64,000 nucleotides of DNA from Flavobacterium sp. IB48 (GTDB taxonomy: Bacteria; Bacteroidota; Bacteroidia; Flavobacteriales; Flavobacteriaceae), in the NCBI RefSeq assembly GCF_016405855.1, contig NZ_JAEFCA010000004.1, positions 592,075 through 656,074 of the forward strand, given 5' to 3'. Each line of letters starts with the position of its first letter. The first letter of the stretch is position 1. The notes below the pieces were generated by a model that saw nothing but the letters and a program-made list of their open reading frames with translations, was not told where the DNA came from and did no database searches. Made by a program: the position numbers and the translations under genes. Of the stretch, positions 1 through 8,662 are shown in pieces.

Positions 1-194
1 GACATAGAAATTGGAAATCTCCATAATATTGCATTAAATCGATTATTGAATACAGAATCTGTTTTTGATTCCAGAAGTAACTGTTTCATCTCTTCAAAAT
101 TTGCTCTGTAAGGAAAAATGAGAAACAATTCTTCTCTCCTTATTCTGAAGTTTTTATGTAAAATTTCCCAATCTTTTTCTAATACTTTTATCAT
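1..194 (-). CDS. Hypothetical protein, 3' end outside the window
   Basis: An open frame starts with ATG at 194 on the minus strand and runs off the left edge of the window, giving about 64 visible residues that begin MIKVLEKDW and contain the charged stretch RIRREELF. The start lies only two bases after the stop codon of the 165-residue gene at 197-694, so the two are probably co-transcribed. I recognise no family. The close coupling and ordinary codon use support a real gene. Confidence 0.6.
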   Translation of the reverse strand, partial: MIKVLEKDWEILHKNFRIRREELFLIFPYRANFEEMKQLLLESKTDSVFNNRFNAILWRFPISM

Positions 195-196
195 TT

Positions 197-694
197 TTAG
201 TTACTTGCTTTAATTTTAGAAACTATTTCATCTGTCAGTAATGGCGATTCCCAAATGCCAAGAATGTAGGTGATATCTTCTCCCAGCATATCTTCTCCCG
301 CGCCTCTAGGTTGACAGTCAAATTGCCAACGAAGGAATTCAATCTTTAAATATTCTTTTCCGTCTAGTTCCATTAAAGTGATATAGCCAGGGCAGTCATA
401 TAGTTTATGAATTTTTAAAACGCTTTTATAATATCCTTTTAAATTATCGTCTTCTTCAATTTCGAATCCGTATGTTTTTGATAAAAACAATAATTCATCT
501 AAAGTAAAATCTTCATCAGAAGCTCCACATGATTTAGCAACTAAATTTTTTGTAGAGGTCTTTTTTTCAGAATATTCTACATCTAATAATTTTATAGAAG
601 GTCTTACTAACTCTGTTTTGATTGAACTTATTCCTTCAGTATCGTCGGCGAAATTTACAGATTGTATGCAATAGAAGTTTTCTATTAGTTTCAT
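197..694 (-). CDS. Hypothetical protein (165 aa)
   Basis: This is a soluble, acidic protein of 165 residues with no signal peptide or membrane segment. It has aromatic and charged patches (FLRWQFDCQP near residue 125) but no motif I recognise. It is followed two bases later by another small gene and preceded by a clear terminator at 711-742, so it starts its own transcription unit. Its size and acidity would fit an orphan or immunity-type protein, but that is only a guess. Confidence 0.65.
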   Translation of the reverse strand: MKLIENFYCIQSVNFADDTEGISSIKTELVRPSIKLLDVEYSEKKTSTKNLVAKSCGASDEDFTLDELLFLSKTYGFEIEEDDNLKGYYKSVLKIHKLYDCPGYITLMELDGKEYLKIEFLRWQFDCQPRGAGEDMLGEDITYILGIWESPLLTDEIVSKIKASN

Positions 695-710
695 TTAGAG
701 AATTTGTTTA

Positions 711-742
711 AATAAAAAAGTCTTTTGAAAACCAAAAGACTT
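711..742 (-). terminator. Rho-independent terminator
   Basis: A perfect 10-bp stem, AAGTCTTTTG (718-727) with CAAAAGACTT (733-742), has a 5-base loop and is followed on the minus strand by a T run. It would end transcription of the small 25-codon frame at 751-828. Confidence 0.8.
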
Positions 743-750
743 ATATTTTT

Positions 751-828
751 TTAGCTAATAACACTAATGACAATAAATAAGATTACAAGCGCTATTACAG
801 CAAATTTCATAAATTTTGATGATTGCAT
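751..828 (-). CDS. Very small hydrophobic membrane peptide (25 aa)
   Basis: A 25-codon frame starts with ATG at 828 and encodes a short basic N-terminus (MQSSKFMKF) followed by a single run of Ala, Val, Ile and Leu long enough to cross the membrane once. A strong terminator begins nine bases after the stop codon, which suggests a dedicated short transcript rather than a chance frame. No family is recognised. It could be a membrane microprotein or a type I toxin-like peptide; I cannot tell which, and conservation is unknown. Confidence 0.45.
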   Translation of the reverse strand: MQSSKFMKFAVIALVILFIVISVIS

Positions 829-934
829 AATGAAGATTTAAATGGTTTTACATCTGATATTAGCAAATATAATTTTTTATTTGAAACTAAAACCAAAATA
901 AATTGAAACAAAAAAGTTTTAAAAACTCCAATTT

Positions 935-1327
935 TTATATTTTCCAGTACCTGCAATTTTCAGGAATCATTTCTAAAAATTGATTCTGATTTTCTATAAA
1001 AATACCTTTCCAGCCTTCAATAATTCTATTTTCTAAAGCTTGGTCAAAAAAGTTATTATAAAGTTCCTTATGATCAAAGTCGATATACAAACTAGGAAGA
1101 TAAGTGCATTTGTCTAAATCGGAATATTCAGTTTTAAATGCATTATGTATAGTTTCAAATTCAATTTTTAAAGATTCTATTTCTTGAAAATAATTATCAT
1201 TAAGAATGTCATTTTCCCAATCGTCTAAAAGCCACCATGAGTTTTCTCCAAAATAAAGAGATAGTTTGCCATCTAATTTTACGACAGCGAATATTCCATT
1301 CTGAAATTTGCTAAAATAAGAATTCAT
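935..1327 (-). CDS. Hypothetical protein (130 aa)
   Basis: This is a soluble acidic protein of 130 residues, rich in Trp, Tyr, Phe and Asn, with a WWLLDDWEND segment near residues 31-40. It has no signal peptide or membrane helix. It stands alone between the yebC terminator and the small peptide at 751-828. No family is recognised; the composition resembles small intracellular orphan or immunity-type proteins. Confidence 0.6.
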   Translation of the reverse strand: MNSYFSKFQNGIFAVVKLDGKLSLYFGENSWWLLDDWENDILNDNYFQEIESLKIEFETIHNAFKTEYSDLDKCTYLPSLYIDFDHKELYNNFFDQALENRIIEGWKGIFIENQNQFLEMIPENCRYWKI

Positions 1328-1352
1328 TATTTCTTAGAATTTGTGTTTATGG

Positions 1353-1384
1353 TAAAAAAAAAGCTCCGAAAAATCCAGAGCTTT
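1353..1384 (-). terminator. Terminator of yebC
   Basis: The stem AAAGCTC (1360-1366) pairs with GAGCTTT (1378-1384). The minus-strand transcript then continues into a run of nine T. It lies 22 bases after the yebC stop. Confidence 0.75.
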
Positions 1385-1405
1385 AAAATATATTTTATAG
1401 AAAGA

Positions 1406-2119
1406 CTATTCTTCTTTCATTGTATGATAAACGTTCATTACGTCATCATCTTCTTCTATTTTTTCGATTAATTTCTCAACGTCAGCGATTTGAGCTTCAG
1501 TTAATTCTTTAGTGATTTGCGGAATACGCTCAAAACCAGAAGATAAAATTTCAAGACCTCTGTTTTCTAATTCTTTTTGTAAAGCACCAAAACTTCCAAA
1601 AGGAGCATAGATTAAGATTCCGTCTTCGTCTTCAAAAACTTCCTCAGCACCAAAATCAATTAATTCTAATTCTAACTCTTCAGCATCGATACCTTCTTTT
1701 GCAATTCTGAAGTTGCAAGTGTGGTCAAACATAAACTCAACAGAACCTTGAGTTCCCATAGTACCGTTGCATTTGTTGAAATAACTACGAATGTTAGCAA
1801 CAGTTCTGTTATTGTTATCAGAAGCAGTTTCAATTAAGATTGCAATTCCGTGAGGAGCGTATCCTTCAAACAAAATTTCTTTATAGTTAGCAGTGTCTTT
1901 ATTACTTGCATTTTTAATAGCGCGCTCAACATTGTCTTTAGGCATGTTTGCAGCTTTCGCATTTTGTATAACGGCTCTTAATCTAGAATTGGCATCTGGG
2001 TTTGGTCCACCTTCTTTAACAGCCATTACGATATCTTTACCAATTCTGGTAAATGTTTTGGCCATTGCAGACCAACGTTTCATTTTTCTTCCTTTTCTAA
2101 ATTCGAACGCTCTTCCCAT
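1406..2119 (-). CDS. yebC: YebC/PmpR family protein
   Basis: This is a full-length (237 aa) YebC/TACO1-family protein. It starts MGRAFEFRKGRK, contains KRWSAMAKTFTRIGKDI and the following PDANSRLR region typical of the family, and ends in an acidic helix with KIEEDDDVMNVYHT. Family members are cytosolic; they were first described as DNA-binding regulators and are now also linked to relieving ribosome stalling at proline runs. The gene is monocistronic with its own terminator. The sequence does not show which of the two roles applies here. Confidence 0.95.
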   Translation of the reverse strand: MGRAFEFRKGRKMKRWSAMAKTFTRIGKDIVMAVKEGGPNPDANSRLRAVIQNAKAANMPKDNVERAIKNASNKDTANYKEILFEGYAPHGIAILIETASDNNNRTVANIRSYFNKCNGTMGTQGSVEFMFDHTCNFRIAKEGIDAEELELELIDFGAEEVFEDEDGILIYAPFGSFGALQKELENRGLEILSSGFERIPQITKELTEAQIADVEKLIEKIEEDDDVMNVYHTMKEE

Positions 2120-2219
2120 TTCTAATTTTTAGTTTTGTGATGCAAAAATAAGGTTTTCCAAATTTTTACAAAAACAAAACAATTCTTTTTTATAGAATGT
2201 TTTTGAGATTTTTTAAGAT

Positions 2220-2411
2220 TCAAGTTTCAGATTTCAAGTTGAATGGCTTAAGTAGAATGTAACCGCAAAATGCGCAAAGACATTATTTTTAAAGTGAGGT
2301 TTGCAAAACGCAAAGCTTTATATAAAAAACTTTGTGAATCCCGCATAAACAATAGCAATCGGGATTGCAGTAAAAAAACTTAGAACCTTAGCAGCTTAGT
2401 ATCTTAGAATC
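2220..2411. repeat. Intergenic repeat debris (CGCAAAG and CTTAG types)
   Basis: The roughly 300-base gap between yebC and the S41 protease has no gene. It carries fragments of two short motifs that recur in other gaps of this window: CGCAAAG-type segments around 2262-2335 and an AACCTTAGCAGCTTAG string around 2382-2411. They look like decayed copies of non-coding repeats. Confidence 0.5.
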
Positions 2412-2422
2412 TAAAAAAAAAA

Positions 2423-4459
2423 CTATTTCATGCCTCCGTTAAATTCGTTAATGATATTTACAGCTTCGTTAAGGTATGGATTTATTTTAAGGTTATCCAT
2501 TTGATCTTGATTAATCGTTTTATCATTTGGATAAGCGCCTAAAAGAAACTGATTAACACTAGAATTGTAAACATCAAGCGGATTATTTTCGTCATTAAAA
2601 GTATTGATCTCTGTCCAAAGTGCACCTAATGTCTTTTTTTGTGTAAAAACCGCATCCAATGTCAACGGAATTTCAGATTTTGGAGCATTTACAAGCTGAT
2701 CTATTTTAATATTGATCTTTTTGATATTGTTAAAAAAGTAATTATCAGATAATCTCTGCGCGCTGTTTTTTGCAATTTTATCTATTAGATTTCGCTTTAC
2801 GTAAGTTTTGTATTTTAAGAAAGGCTCGATACTATCGTTTTTCATAGCGGTCGGAAAATCACTTTCTTTTTGGTAGATGTCTTCGTAAAATTCAGGAAGC
2901 ACAACATCTGGTTTTACGCCTATGTATTGGTGGCTTTTACCTGTAATTCTGTAAAACTTATTAATAGTAATTTTTAAGAAATCGGTATTTTTTTCCTCGT
3001 CAAGCGGAAGAATAGTCTGCATTGTAGCCTTTCCGAGCGTAGAGCTTCCTAACAAAAGAGCTCGATTATAATCTTGCATAATAGAAGAAAAGAATTCGCT
3101 TGCTGAAGCCGTGTTACTATTAACCAGCACTACAATTGGTCCTCTGTAAATAACACCTTTAAAAGGATCATTAATTACAGATTTCTCTTTTTTGTTGTCA
3201 ACGACTATCGAAAGCGGACCATAATCTACAAACATTCCAGCAAGTTTTATGGCTTCCTCCATAGAACCGCCGCCATTATCGATAAGATCAATAACGAGTC
3301 CTTTTATGTCGTCTCTTTGCAGTTTTATAACTTCGCGAGCAACATCATCTGCACATCCTTTTCTGCTAGTGCCATCAAGGTCAGCATAAAAGCTTGGAAT
3401 TTTAACATATCCAATTTTGCTGTCTTTGCCAATGATGAAACTAAAAACAGAATTTTCTTCATCTTTCATCATTTTCTTTTCAATATAAACATCAAAACTT
3501 TTACCAGAATTGCGTTTTAAAGTAAGCGTAATCTGTTTGTTGTTTTCTGATAAAATCATTGAAGAAATAGATTCTAATGAAGCACAAGAAACCTGAAGCG
3601 TTTCTTTTTGGTTGGAAATAGAAATAATCTGATCGCCTTTTTTTATCTGCCCAGTTTGATACGCAGGACCGTTTGGATCTACCTCATCAATAATGATTTC
3701 GTTTTTCTCGTTGAGGTTTACTGTCATTCCAAGCGACAAATGTTCTTTTGATAAGGAAGCAACAAAACTTGTTTTAGAATCATCGCTAAAATAAGCCGTA
3801 TGCGGATCAAAGTATGTGCAGAAGAAATTATATAGTTTTTCTTCCTGTTTGGTATTAGATTCTATTAGGGTGCTAAAACGGCAAATTTCATTTGTAAGAA
3901 TTTGATTTTTAGAAATTTGTTCAATCGATTTGAAATTGGTTCTTAAAGAATCCAGATTATCACTTGTTTCAGCAATATCGTCTAAGATTTGATAACGCAG
4001 TTTTTTTATCCAAACCTTTTCTAAGTCTTCTTTCTTTAAATAAAAAGCAAAAGATTTTTTATAAAAACGTATCGTATCTTTTTTAGAATAATCAATTGGC
4101 ATGGTCTGAATTTTTTCTAAAACTTTCTTAGTGCGTATAAGACCATTTATGTAAGTAGCTTTTATATCAGTAAGAAAACTGCAATCGTTTTTTAAGATTA
4201 AATCGTCAAGATTGTAGCGATATTTTTGAGCCAATTCGTCGTATTCACTCTTATAAAAAATATTGCGAGAAGGATCCAGTTCGTTAATAAGATTGTCAAA
4301 AACAAACACAGAGAGGCTGTCATCAACAGGTTTAGGTCTTAAATGTTCCGCTTGAATGAGCGCATTTATTTTGTTTAATATTTCACAAGTTTCTGCGCTG
4401 TTCTGACCAATGGATATAGTTGATGTTAGCAAAAAAAGGAGTAGTGAAATTTTTTTCAT
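2423..4459 (-). CDS. S41 family carboxy-terminal processing-type peptidase
   Basis: This 678-residue exported serine peptidase has a signal peptide at residues 1-18, a long N-terminal helical region, a PDZ domain (about 235-325, with GLPxDxxx-like QTGQIKKGDQI) and an S41 catalytic core (about 345-535). The core shows NSNTASASEFF with the catalytic Ser near 454 and LGKATMQ with the catalytic Lys near 478. This Ser-Lys dyad is intact. Tsp/Prc-type enzymes cut C-terminal ends of periplasmic or envelope proteins. The gene appears monocistronic. I leave the gene symbol empty because several S41 paralogues are usual in Flavobacteria. Confidence 0.92.
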   Translation of the reverse strand: MKKISLLLFLLTSTISIGQNSAETCEILNKINALIQAEHLRPKPVDDSLSVFVFDNLINELDPSRNIFYKSEYDELAQKYRYNLDDLILKNDCSFLTDIKATYINGLIRTKKVLEKIQTMPIDYSKKDTIRFYKKSFAFYLKKEDLEKVWIKKLRYQILDDIAETSDNLDSLRTNFKSIEQISKNQILTNEICRFSTLIESNTKQEEKLYNFFCTYFDPHTAYFSDDSKTSFVASLSKEHLSLGMTVNLNEKNEIIIDEVDPNGPAYQTGQIKKGDQIISISNQKETLQVSCASLESISSMILSENNKQITLTLKRNSGKSFDVYIEKKMMKDEENSVFSFIIGKDSKIGYVKIPSFYADLDGTSRKGCADDVAREVIKLQRDDIKGLVIDLIDNGGGSMEEAIKLAGMFVDYGPLSIVVDNKKEKSVINDPFKGVIYRGPIVVLVNSNTASASEFFSSIMQDYNRALLLGSSTLGKATMQTILPLDEEKNTDFLKITINKFYRITGKSHQYIGVKPDVVLPEFYEDIYQKESDFPTAMKNDSIEPFLKYKTYVKRNLIDKIAKNSAQRLSDNYFFNNIKKINIKIDQLVNAPKSEIPLTLDAVFTQKKTLGALWTEINTFNDENNPLDVYNSSVNQFLLGAYPNDKTINQDQMDNLKINPYLNEAVNIINEFNGGMK

Positions 4460-4606
4460 AAATGAAATTCATGGTTCATCATTAAAGTTACACTAATTTT
4501 TTTACAAATTGTAGTATTTTTTTCGAAATATCGACAACTAAAAGTATTTAACCGTTAAACGAACAAACAGTAGAAGAACATTGGCTAAAACAGTCTTTTA
4601 TACAAA

Positions 4607-4637
4607 CAAAAAATGCGTTACATTGGTAACGCATTTT
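4607..4637 (-). terminator. Terminator of gcvT
   Basis: AAATGCGTTAC (4611-4621) pairs perfectly with GTAACGCATTT (4626-4636) around a 4-base loop, and a T-rich run follows on the minus strand, 21 bases past the gcvT stop. Confidence 0.8.
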
Positions 4638-4657
4638 TTAATTTATTTCGATAAAAA

Positions 4658-5740
4658 TTATTTCTTATAGAATGGCAATTTTACCACTTTAGCAGGAACA
4701 TCATTTTTTCTAATTCTAATAAAAATATCGCTGTCAACTGCGCTATTAGCAGTTGTAACGTAGCCTAAACCAATTCCTTTATTCATAGAAGGAGACATTG
4801 TTCCAGAAGTTACAATTCCGATTACCGCTCCAGAACCATCAACAATTTCATAATCGTGTCTTGGTACCGCACGCTCCTGCATTTCAAAAGCAACTAATTT
4901 TCTTGCAACACCAGCTTCTTTTTGCTTTTTAAGCGCTTCAGAATTCGTAAAATCTTTAGTAAATTTTGTAATCCATCCTAAACCAGCTTCAAGAGGAGAA
5001 GTAGTATCGTTGATATCATTTCCGTAAAGGCAGAATCCCATTTCTAAACGTAAAGTATCGCGCGCAGCAAGACCAATCGGCTTAATGCCAAAAGAAGCTC
5101 CTGCTTCAAAAACTTTATTCCAGATTGCTTCAGCATCTGCATTTTTGCAGTAGATTTCAAATCCGCCAGAACCAGTATAACCAGTAGCAGAAATAATTAC
5201 GTCACTAAATCCAGCAAAATCAGCTACTTCAAAATGATAATATGTAATCGCTGACAAATCAACAGAAGTCAAAGACTGCATAGCTTCAACTGCTTTTGGT
5301 CCTTGAATCGCTAGTAAAGAATATTCATCAGAAAGATTCTTCATGTCAACTCCTAAATCATTGTGAGATGAAATCCAGTTCCAGTCTTTTTCAATATTCG
5401 AAGCATTTACAACTAGTAAATACTCTTCTTCTTTCATTTTATAAATAATCAAATCGTCAACAATTCCGCCTTCGTTATTTGGAAGACAAGAATATTGCGC
5501 TCTTCCAATTGTCAAAGTAGAAGCATCATTTGAAGTCACTTTTTGAATCAGAGCCAAAGCATTTGGACCCGTTAACAAAAATTCACCCATGTGCGAAACG
5601 TCAAAAACTCCCACGCCGTTACGAACTGTTTCGTGTTCAGCATTAACCCCTTCATAAGTAATAGGCATATTATAACCAGCAAAAGGAAGCATTTTCGCTC
5701 CTAAACCTTCATGTATGTGCGTAAGCGCAGTATTTTTCAT
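4658..5740 (-). CDS. gcvT: Glycine cleavage system aminomethyltransferase (T protein)
   Basis: At 360 residues this matches the usual length of GcvT. Family signatures are visible: FDVSHMGE near residues 47-54, the folate-binding region with LAIQGPKA, SATGYTGSGGFEIYC near 184-198, and the C-terminal GIVTSGTMSPSM. The enzyme takes the aminomethyl group from lipoylated H protein, releases ammonia and makes methylene-tetrahydrofolate. No gcvH or gcvP lies next to it, so the system is dispersed here as is common in Flavobacteria. It has its own terminator. Confidence 0.97.
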   Translation of the reverse strand: MKNTALTHIHEGLGAKMLPFAGYNMPITYEGVNAEHETVRNGVGVFDVSHMGEFLLTGPNALALIQKVTSNDASTLTIGRAQYSCLPNNEGGIVDDLIIYKMKEEEYLLVVNASNIEKDWNWISSHNDLGVDMKNLSDEYSLLAIQGPKAVEAMQSLTSVDLSAITYYHFEVADFAGFSDVIISATGYTGSGGFEIYCKNADAEAIWNKVFEAGASFGIKPIGLAARDTLRLEMGFCLYGNDINDTTSPLEAGLGWITKFTKDFTNSEALKKQKEAGVARKLVAFEMQERAVPRHDYEIVDGSGAVIGIVTSGTMSPSMNKGIGLGYVTTANSAVDSDIFIRIRKNDVPAKVVKLPFYKK

Positions 5741-5825
5741 TGTGTTGTTTTATAAAATTGTTTTGCAAATCTATTCAAAAAATATCGATTTCGAATACCT
5801 TAAATTATAAATTTCGCAATAATTT

Positions 5826-5912
5826 GGAGCTATTTCCTGCTATCCGCTATATCTTTTTGTTTTTAAAGAAAAAACAAAAAGGATGCCGCTACTATCAGGG
5901 CTAGGACTATCA
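5826..5912. repeat. Intergenic palindromic repeat
   Basis: The 230-base gap between gcvT and nnrD holds a GC-richer patch (GCTATTTCCTGCTATCCGCT) followed by a near-perfect hairpin: CTTTTTGTTTTT at 5853-5864 pairs with AAAAACAAAAAG at 5870-5881. It encodes nothing visible. It may work as a terminator or be a copy of a dispersed repeat. Confidence 0.5.
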
Positions 5913-5974
5913 GTTTCAAAAGACGAGTTTTGATTTCAATTTTTTATGTAATTTTATTGTATAAAATCGTCTAG

Positions 5975-6823
5975 ATGAAATCATCGTATTTAATTACAAA
6001 AGAAGAAATTCTAAAATTATACAAACCTATAAATCCTAAAACTCATAAAGGAACACAAGGTCATGCGGTGATTATTGCCGGAAGTTATGGCAAAATAGGA
6101 GCAGGAGTTTTAGCTTCAAAATCTTGTCTAAAATCTGGCTGCGGACTCGTAACGACTTTTATACCAAAGTGCGGTTATCAAATCCTTCAAATCTCTATTC
6201 CAGAAGTCATGACCGTAACCGACGAAAATACCAATTTTATTACCAACATTCATTTACTGCTAATTCCGCAAGCCGTTGGAATAGGTCCAGGAATAGGAAA
6301 GGAGCTGGGAACACAAAAAGCTTTATTTGAATTTCTGCGAATAAATAAAGCGCCTTTAGTTATCGATGCAGATGCATTAAATATTATCTCAGAAAACTTA
6401 TCATGGCTAGAATTGGTTCCAGAAGACACAATTCTAACACCTCATCCAAAAGAATTAGAACGTTTGATAGGAAAGTGGAATTCAGAAGCCGAGAAATTCC
6501 AGAAAACAATCGCTTTTTCAGAAAAATATAAAGTCATTGTGGTCATGAAAGGCGCACCAACATACATTATCAATAGAACTTCAGTATACGAAAACACAAG
6601 CGGAAACGCCGCACTCGCAACCGCAGGAAGCGGAGATGTCTTAACCGGAATTCTCACAAGTCTTTTAGCACAAGGTTACGAACCCAAATATGCTTCCAAA
6701 ATGGGTGTTTACCTCCACGGATTAACAGCCGATTTAGCTTTGCCAAAAACAGGTTATGAGTCTTTTACAGCTTCTACAATTATTAAGTATTTAGGGAAAG
6801 CTTTTTTGAGTTTAGAAAAGTAA
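5975..6823 (+). CDS. nnrD: ADP/ATP-dependent NAD(P)H-hydrate dehydratase
   Basis: This 282-residue protein is the YjeF C-terminal (carbohydrate-kinase-like) domain alone. Motifs are HKGTQGHAVIIAGSYGKIGA at the N-terminus, GPGIG near residue 108, VIDADALN near 129, TPHPKELERL, and the nucleotide-binding AGSGDVLTG near 217-225. It repairs NAD(P)H hydrates using ADP or ATP. In many bacteria this domain is fused behind the NAD(P)HX epimerase; that half is absent here, so the epimerase must be encoded elsewhere. An inverted repeat begins directly at the stop codon. Confidence 0.93.
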   Translation: MKSSYLITKEEILKLYKPINPKTHKGTQGHAVIIAGSYGKIGAGVLASKSCLKSGCGLVTTFIPKCGYQILQISIPEVMTVTDENTNFITNIHLLLIPQAVGIGPGIGKELGTQKALFEFLRINKAPLVIDADALNIISENLSWLELVPEDTILTPHPKELERLIGKWNSEAEKFQKTIAFSEKYKVIVVMKGAPTYIINRTSVYENTSGNAALATAGSGDVLTGILTSLLAQGYEPKYASKMGVYLHGLTADLALPKTGYESFTASTIIKYLGKAFLSLEK

Positions 6824-7048
6824 TTTTAACGCAGAGAGCGCAAAGTTTTTTCGCAAAGTTCGCTGAGTTTCTAAAGAATGCTTTGCTTTTTTTGAGCTCG
6901 AAAAGATTTTATTGTAGAATAAATAACATCCAGTTAAGAGTGCAAAAAAAATGAGAATAATGCTTTGTGAACTTAAAAAAAGCAAAGCAAACTCAAAAAA
7001 AAACTTTCGTGAACTTTGCGAAAAAACTTTGTGTTCTCTGCGTTAAAA
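6824..7048. repeat. 225-bp non-coding element with terminal inverted repeats
   Basis: The outer arms are about 38 bp each: 6824-6861 starts TTTTAACGCAGAG and 7011-7048 ends CTCTGCGTTAAAA, with only a few mismatches. Inner arms with GCTTTGCTTTTTTTGAG and its near complement pair as well. There is no coding frame inside. The form is that of a small non-autonomous palindromic element, and related CGCAAAG pieces occur in several other gaps here. Confidence 0.7.
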
Positions 7049-7117
7049 ATCTCACCACAATAAAAAATCTAAAATCCACCCTCTACAATCTAAAATCAAA
7101 AATTGTAAGTTTGTAAC

Positions 7118-7897
7118 ATGAAAAACTTCGATCTTAGAACAGTAAACGTCATGCGTTATATCACGCCACTGCGCGAAGGCGGTTCTTTACCCGCATTAGC
7201 AGAAGCCGATGACGATTTTAAATACGTATTAAAATTTAGAGGAGCCGGACACGGCGTAAAAGCTCTAATCGCTGAATTAGTTGGCGGACAAATCGCAAAA
7301 GCTTTAAAATTGCAATTGCCAGAATTAGTATTCGCAAATCTCGACGAAGCTTTCGGAAGAACAGAAGGCGACGAAGAAATCCAAGATTTACTGCAAGGAA
7401 GTCAGGGCTTAAACTTAGCACTTCACTTTTTATCTGGCGCAATTACTTTTGATCCAGTTGTAACAACTGTCGATGCTAAATTAGCATCACAAATTGTTTG
7501 GCTAGATGCTTATATAACCAATGTCGACAGAACTTTCAGAAACACCAATATGTTGATTTGGCATAAAGAATTATGGCTGATTGATCATGGTGCGTGTTTG
7601 TACTTTCATCATTCTTGGAGCAATTGGGAACAACATGCTAAAAGTCCGTTTGCGTTAATTAAAGATCACGTTTTACTGCCTCAGGCTTCAATGTTAAAAG
7701 AAGTTGATACTGAGTTTAAAGCGATTCTTACGCCAGAAATTTTAGAAGAAATTGTCAATACGATTCCGCTAGACTGGTTGCAGTGGGAAGATGCAGACGA
7801 AACTCCAGAAGGATTGCGAAATGTTTATTTGCAGTTTTTAAAGACAAGATTAGAGAATTCAGAAATATTTGTAAATCAGGCGCAAAATGCAAGATAA
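7118..7897 (+). CDS. HipA-like kinase domain protein
   Basis: This 259-residue protein corresponds to the kinase part of HipA without the N-terminal domain that contacts the HipB antitoxin in the classical system. The catalytic region is clear: TNVDRTFRNTN (N135, D137, R138, N144) matches the HipA catalytic loop, and LIDHGA (D156) matches the metal-binding Asp. An N-terminal region with YVLKFRG suits ATP binding. Its stop overlaps the start of the DUF3037 gene by 11 bases, so the two are translationally coupled. No HipB-like regulator is adjacent. Whether it phosphorylates a tRNA synthetase as HipA does is unknown. Confidence 0.85.
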   Translation: MKNFDLRTVNVMRYITPLREGGSLPALAEADDDFKYVLKFRGAGHGVKALIAELVGGQIAKALKLQLPELVFANLDEAFGRTEGDEEIQDLLQGSQGLNLALHFLSGAITFDPVVTTVDAKLASQIVWLDAYITNVDRTFRNTNMLIWHKELWLIDHGACLYFHHSWSNWEQHAKSPFALIKDHVLLPQASMLKEVDTEFKAILTPEILEEIVNTIPLDWLQWEDADETPEGLRNVYLQFLKTRLENSEIFVNQAQNAR

Positions 7898-8270
7898 TCA
7901 CTTATACGAATATGCTGTGATTCGTGTTGTGCCAAGGGTAGAGCGCGAAGAATTCCTGAATATCGGAATCATTTTGTTTTGCAAAAAAGCCAAATTTATA
8001 AAGGTTCTTTTTCATTTAAATAAAGAAAAAATACAAACCCTTTCTGCCGATTTCGACATCGAACAGTTAGAATGTAATTTAACTTCATTAGAAAAAATCG
8101 CCAAAGGAGCCAAAGACGGCGGTCCAATCGCCGAATTTGAAATTCCGGAACGTTTTAGATGGTTAACAGCCATTAGAAGTTCAGCAATTCAAACCTCGAG
8201 ACCTCATCCAGGTTTTAGCCAGGATTTGGAGAAAACGATTCAGAGATTGTTTGAAGAGTTGGTGCTTTAA
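7887..8270 (+). CDS. DUF3037 family protein
   Basis: A 127-residue protein with the family features YEYAVIRVVPRVEREEFLN and IGIILFC near the start and a helical C-terminus. The function of DUF3037 is not known. Its start codon lies inside the end of the HipA-like kinase gene (11-base overlap), and I recall these two families as frequent partners, so it may control or supply substrate to the kinase. No DNA-binding motif is visible. Confidence 0.85.
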   Translation: MQDNHLYEYAVIRVVPRVEREEFLNIGIILFCKKAKFIKVLFHLNKEKIQTLSADFDIEQLECNLTSLEKIAKGAKDGGPIAEFEIPERFRWLTAIRSSAIQTSRPHPGFSQDLEKTIQRLFEELVL

Positions 8271-8421
8271 AAAGTAGCTAAGGTTCTAAGATGCTAAGAT
8301 TCTAAGTTTTTTTGTTGAGGCACATAGCAGTGCGTCTGATATTCCGTAAAAAAATCTCGCAACCCCGATAGCTATCGGGAGCAGAGGCGCAAAGTTTTTT
8401 GATAAAGTTTCCATACACTTT

Positions 8422-8521
8422 GTCATTTCGACGAAGGAGAAATCTTCACAAGTAACTCCACAAAGTATATCGCCAATCTTTGTCGAGCTTCTCAAGAAGA
8501 TTTCTCCTTCGTCGAAATGAC
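8422..8521. repeat. 100-bp palindromic repeat, GTCATTTCGA family
   Basis: The ends are perfect inverted repeats of about 26 bp: GTCATTTCGACGAAGGAGAA at the left end is mirrored by TTCTCCTTCGTCGAAATGAC at the right. The copy at 10664-10763 has exactly the same length and arms. The rest of this 390-base gap (8271-8662) holds only the CTAAG-type and GCGCAAAG-type short repeats and the pectate lyase terminator. Confidence 0.85.
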
Positions 8522-8584
8522 AATTTTGGGTATACTATATGAAATGAAAAACTTTGCGCCTTTGCGTCTTCGTGGCAAAATAAA

Positions 8585-8626
8585 AAATAAAAAACCACGA
8601 ACTGCATTTACTGCAATCCGTGGTTC
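8585..8626 (-). terminator. Terminator of the pectate lyase gene
   Basis: AACCACGAACTGCA (from 8593) pairs with TGCAATCCGTGGTT (ending 8625) apart from two internal mismatches. The minus-strand transcript then enters an T-rich run. It lies 37 bases past the stop. Confidence 0.7.
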
Positions 8627-8662
8627 TAACTAAAAACTAACTTACTATTTATTCTAATTCAA

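Noticed and set aside
1893..2132. Hydrophobic 79-codon plus-strand frame over the start of yebC
   Set aside because: Antisense to a conserved gene; hydrophobicity comes from the complementary strand of Lys/Asp-rich codons.
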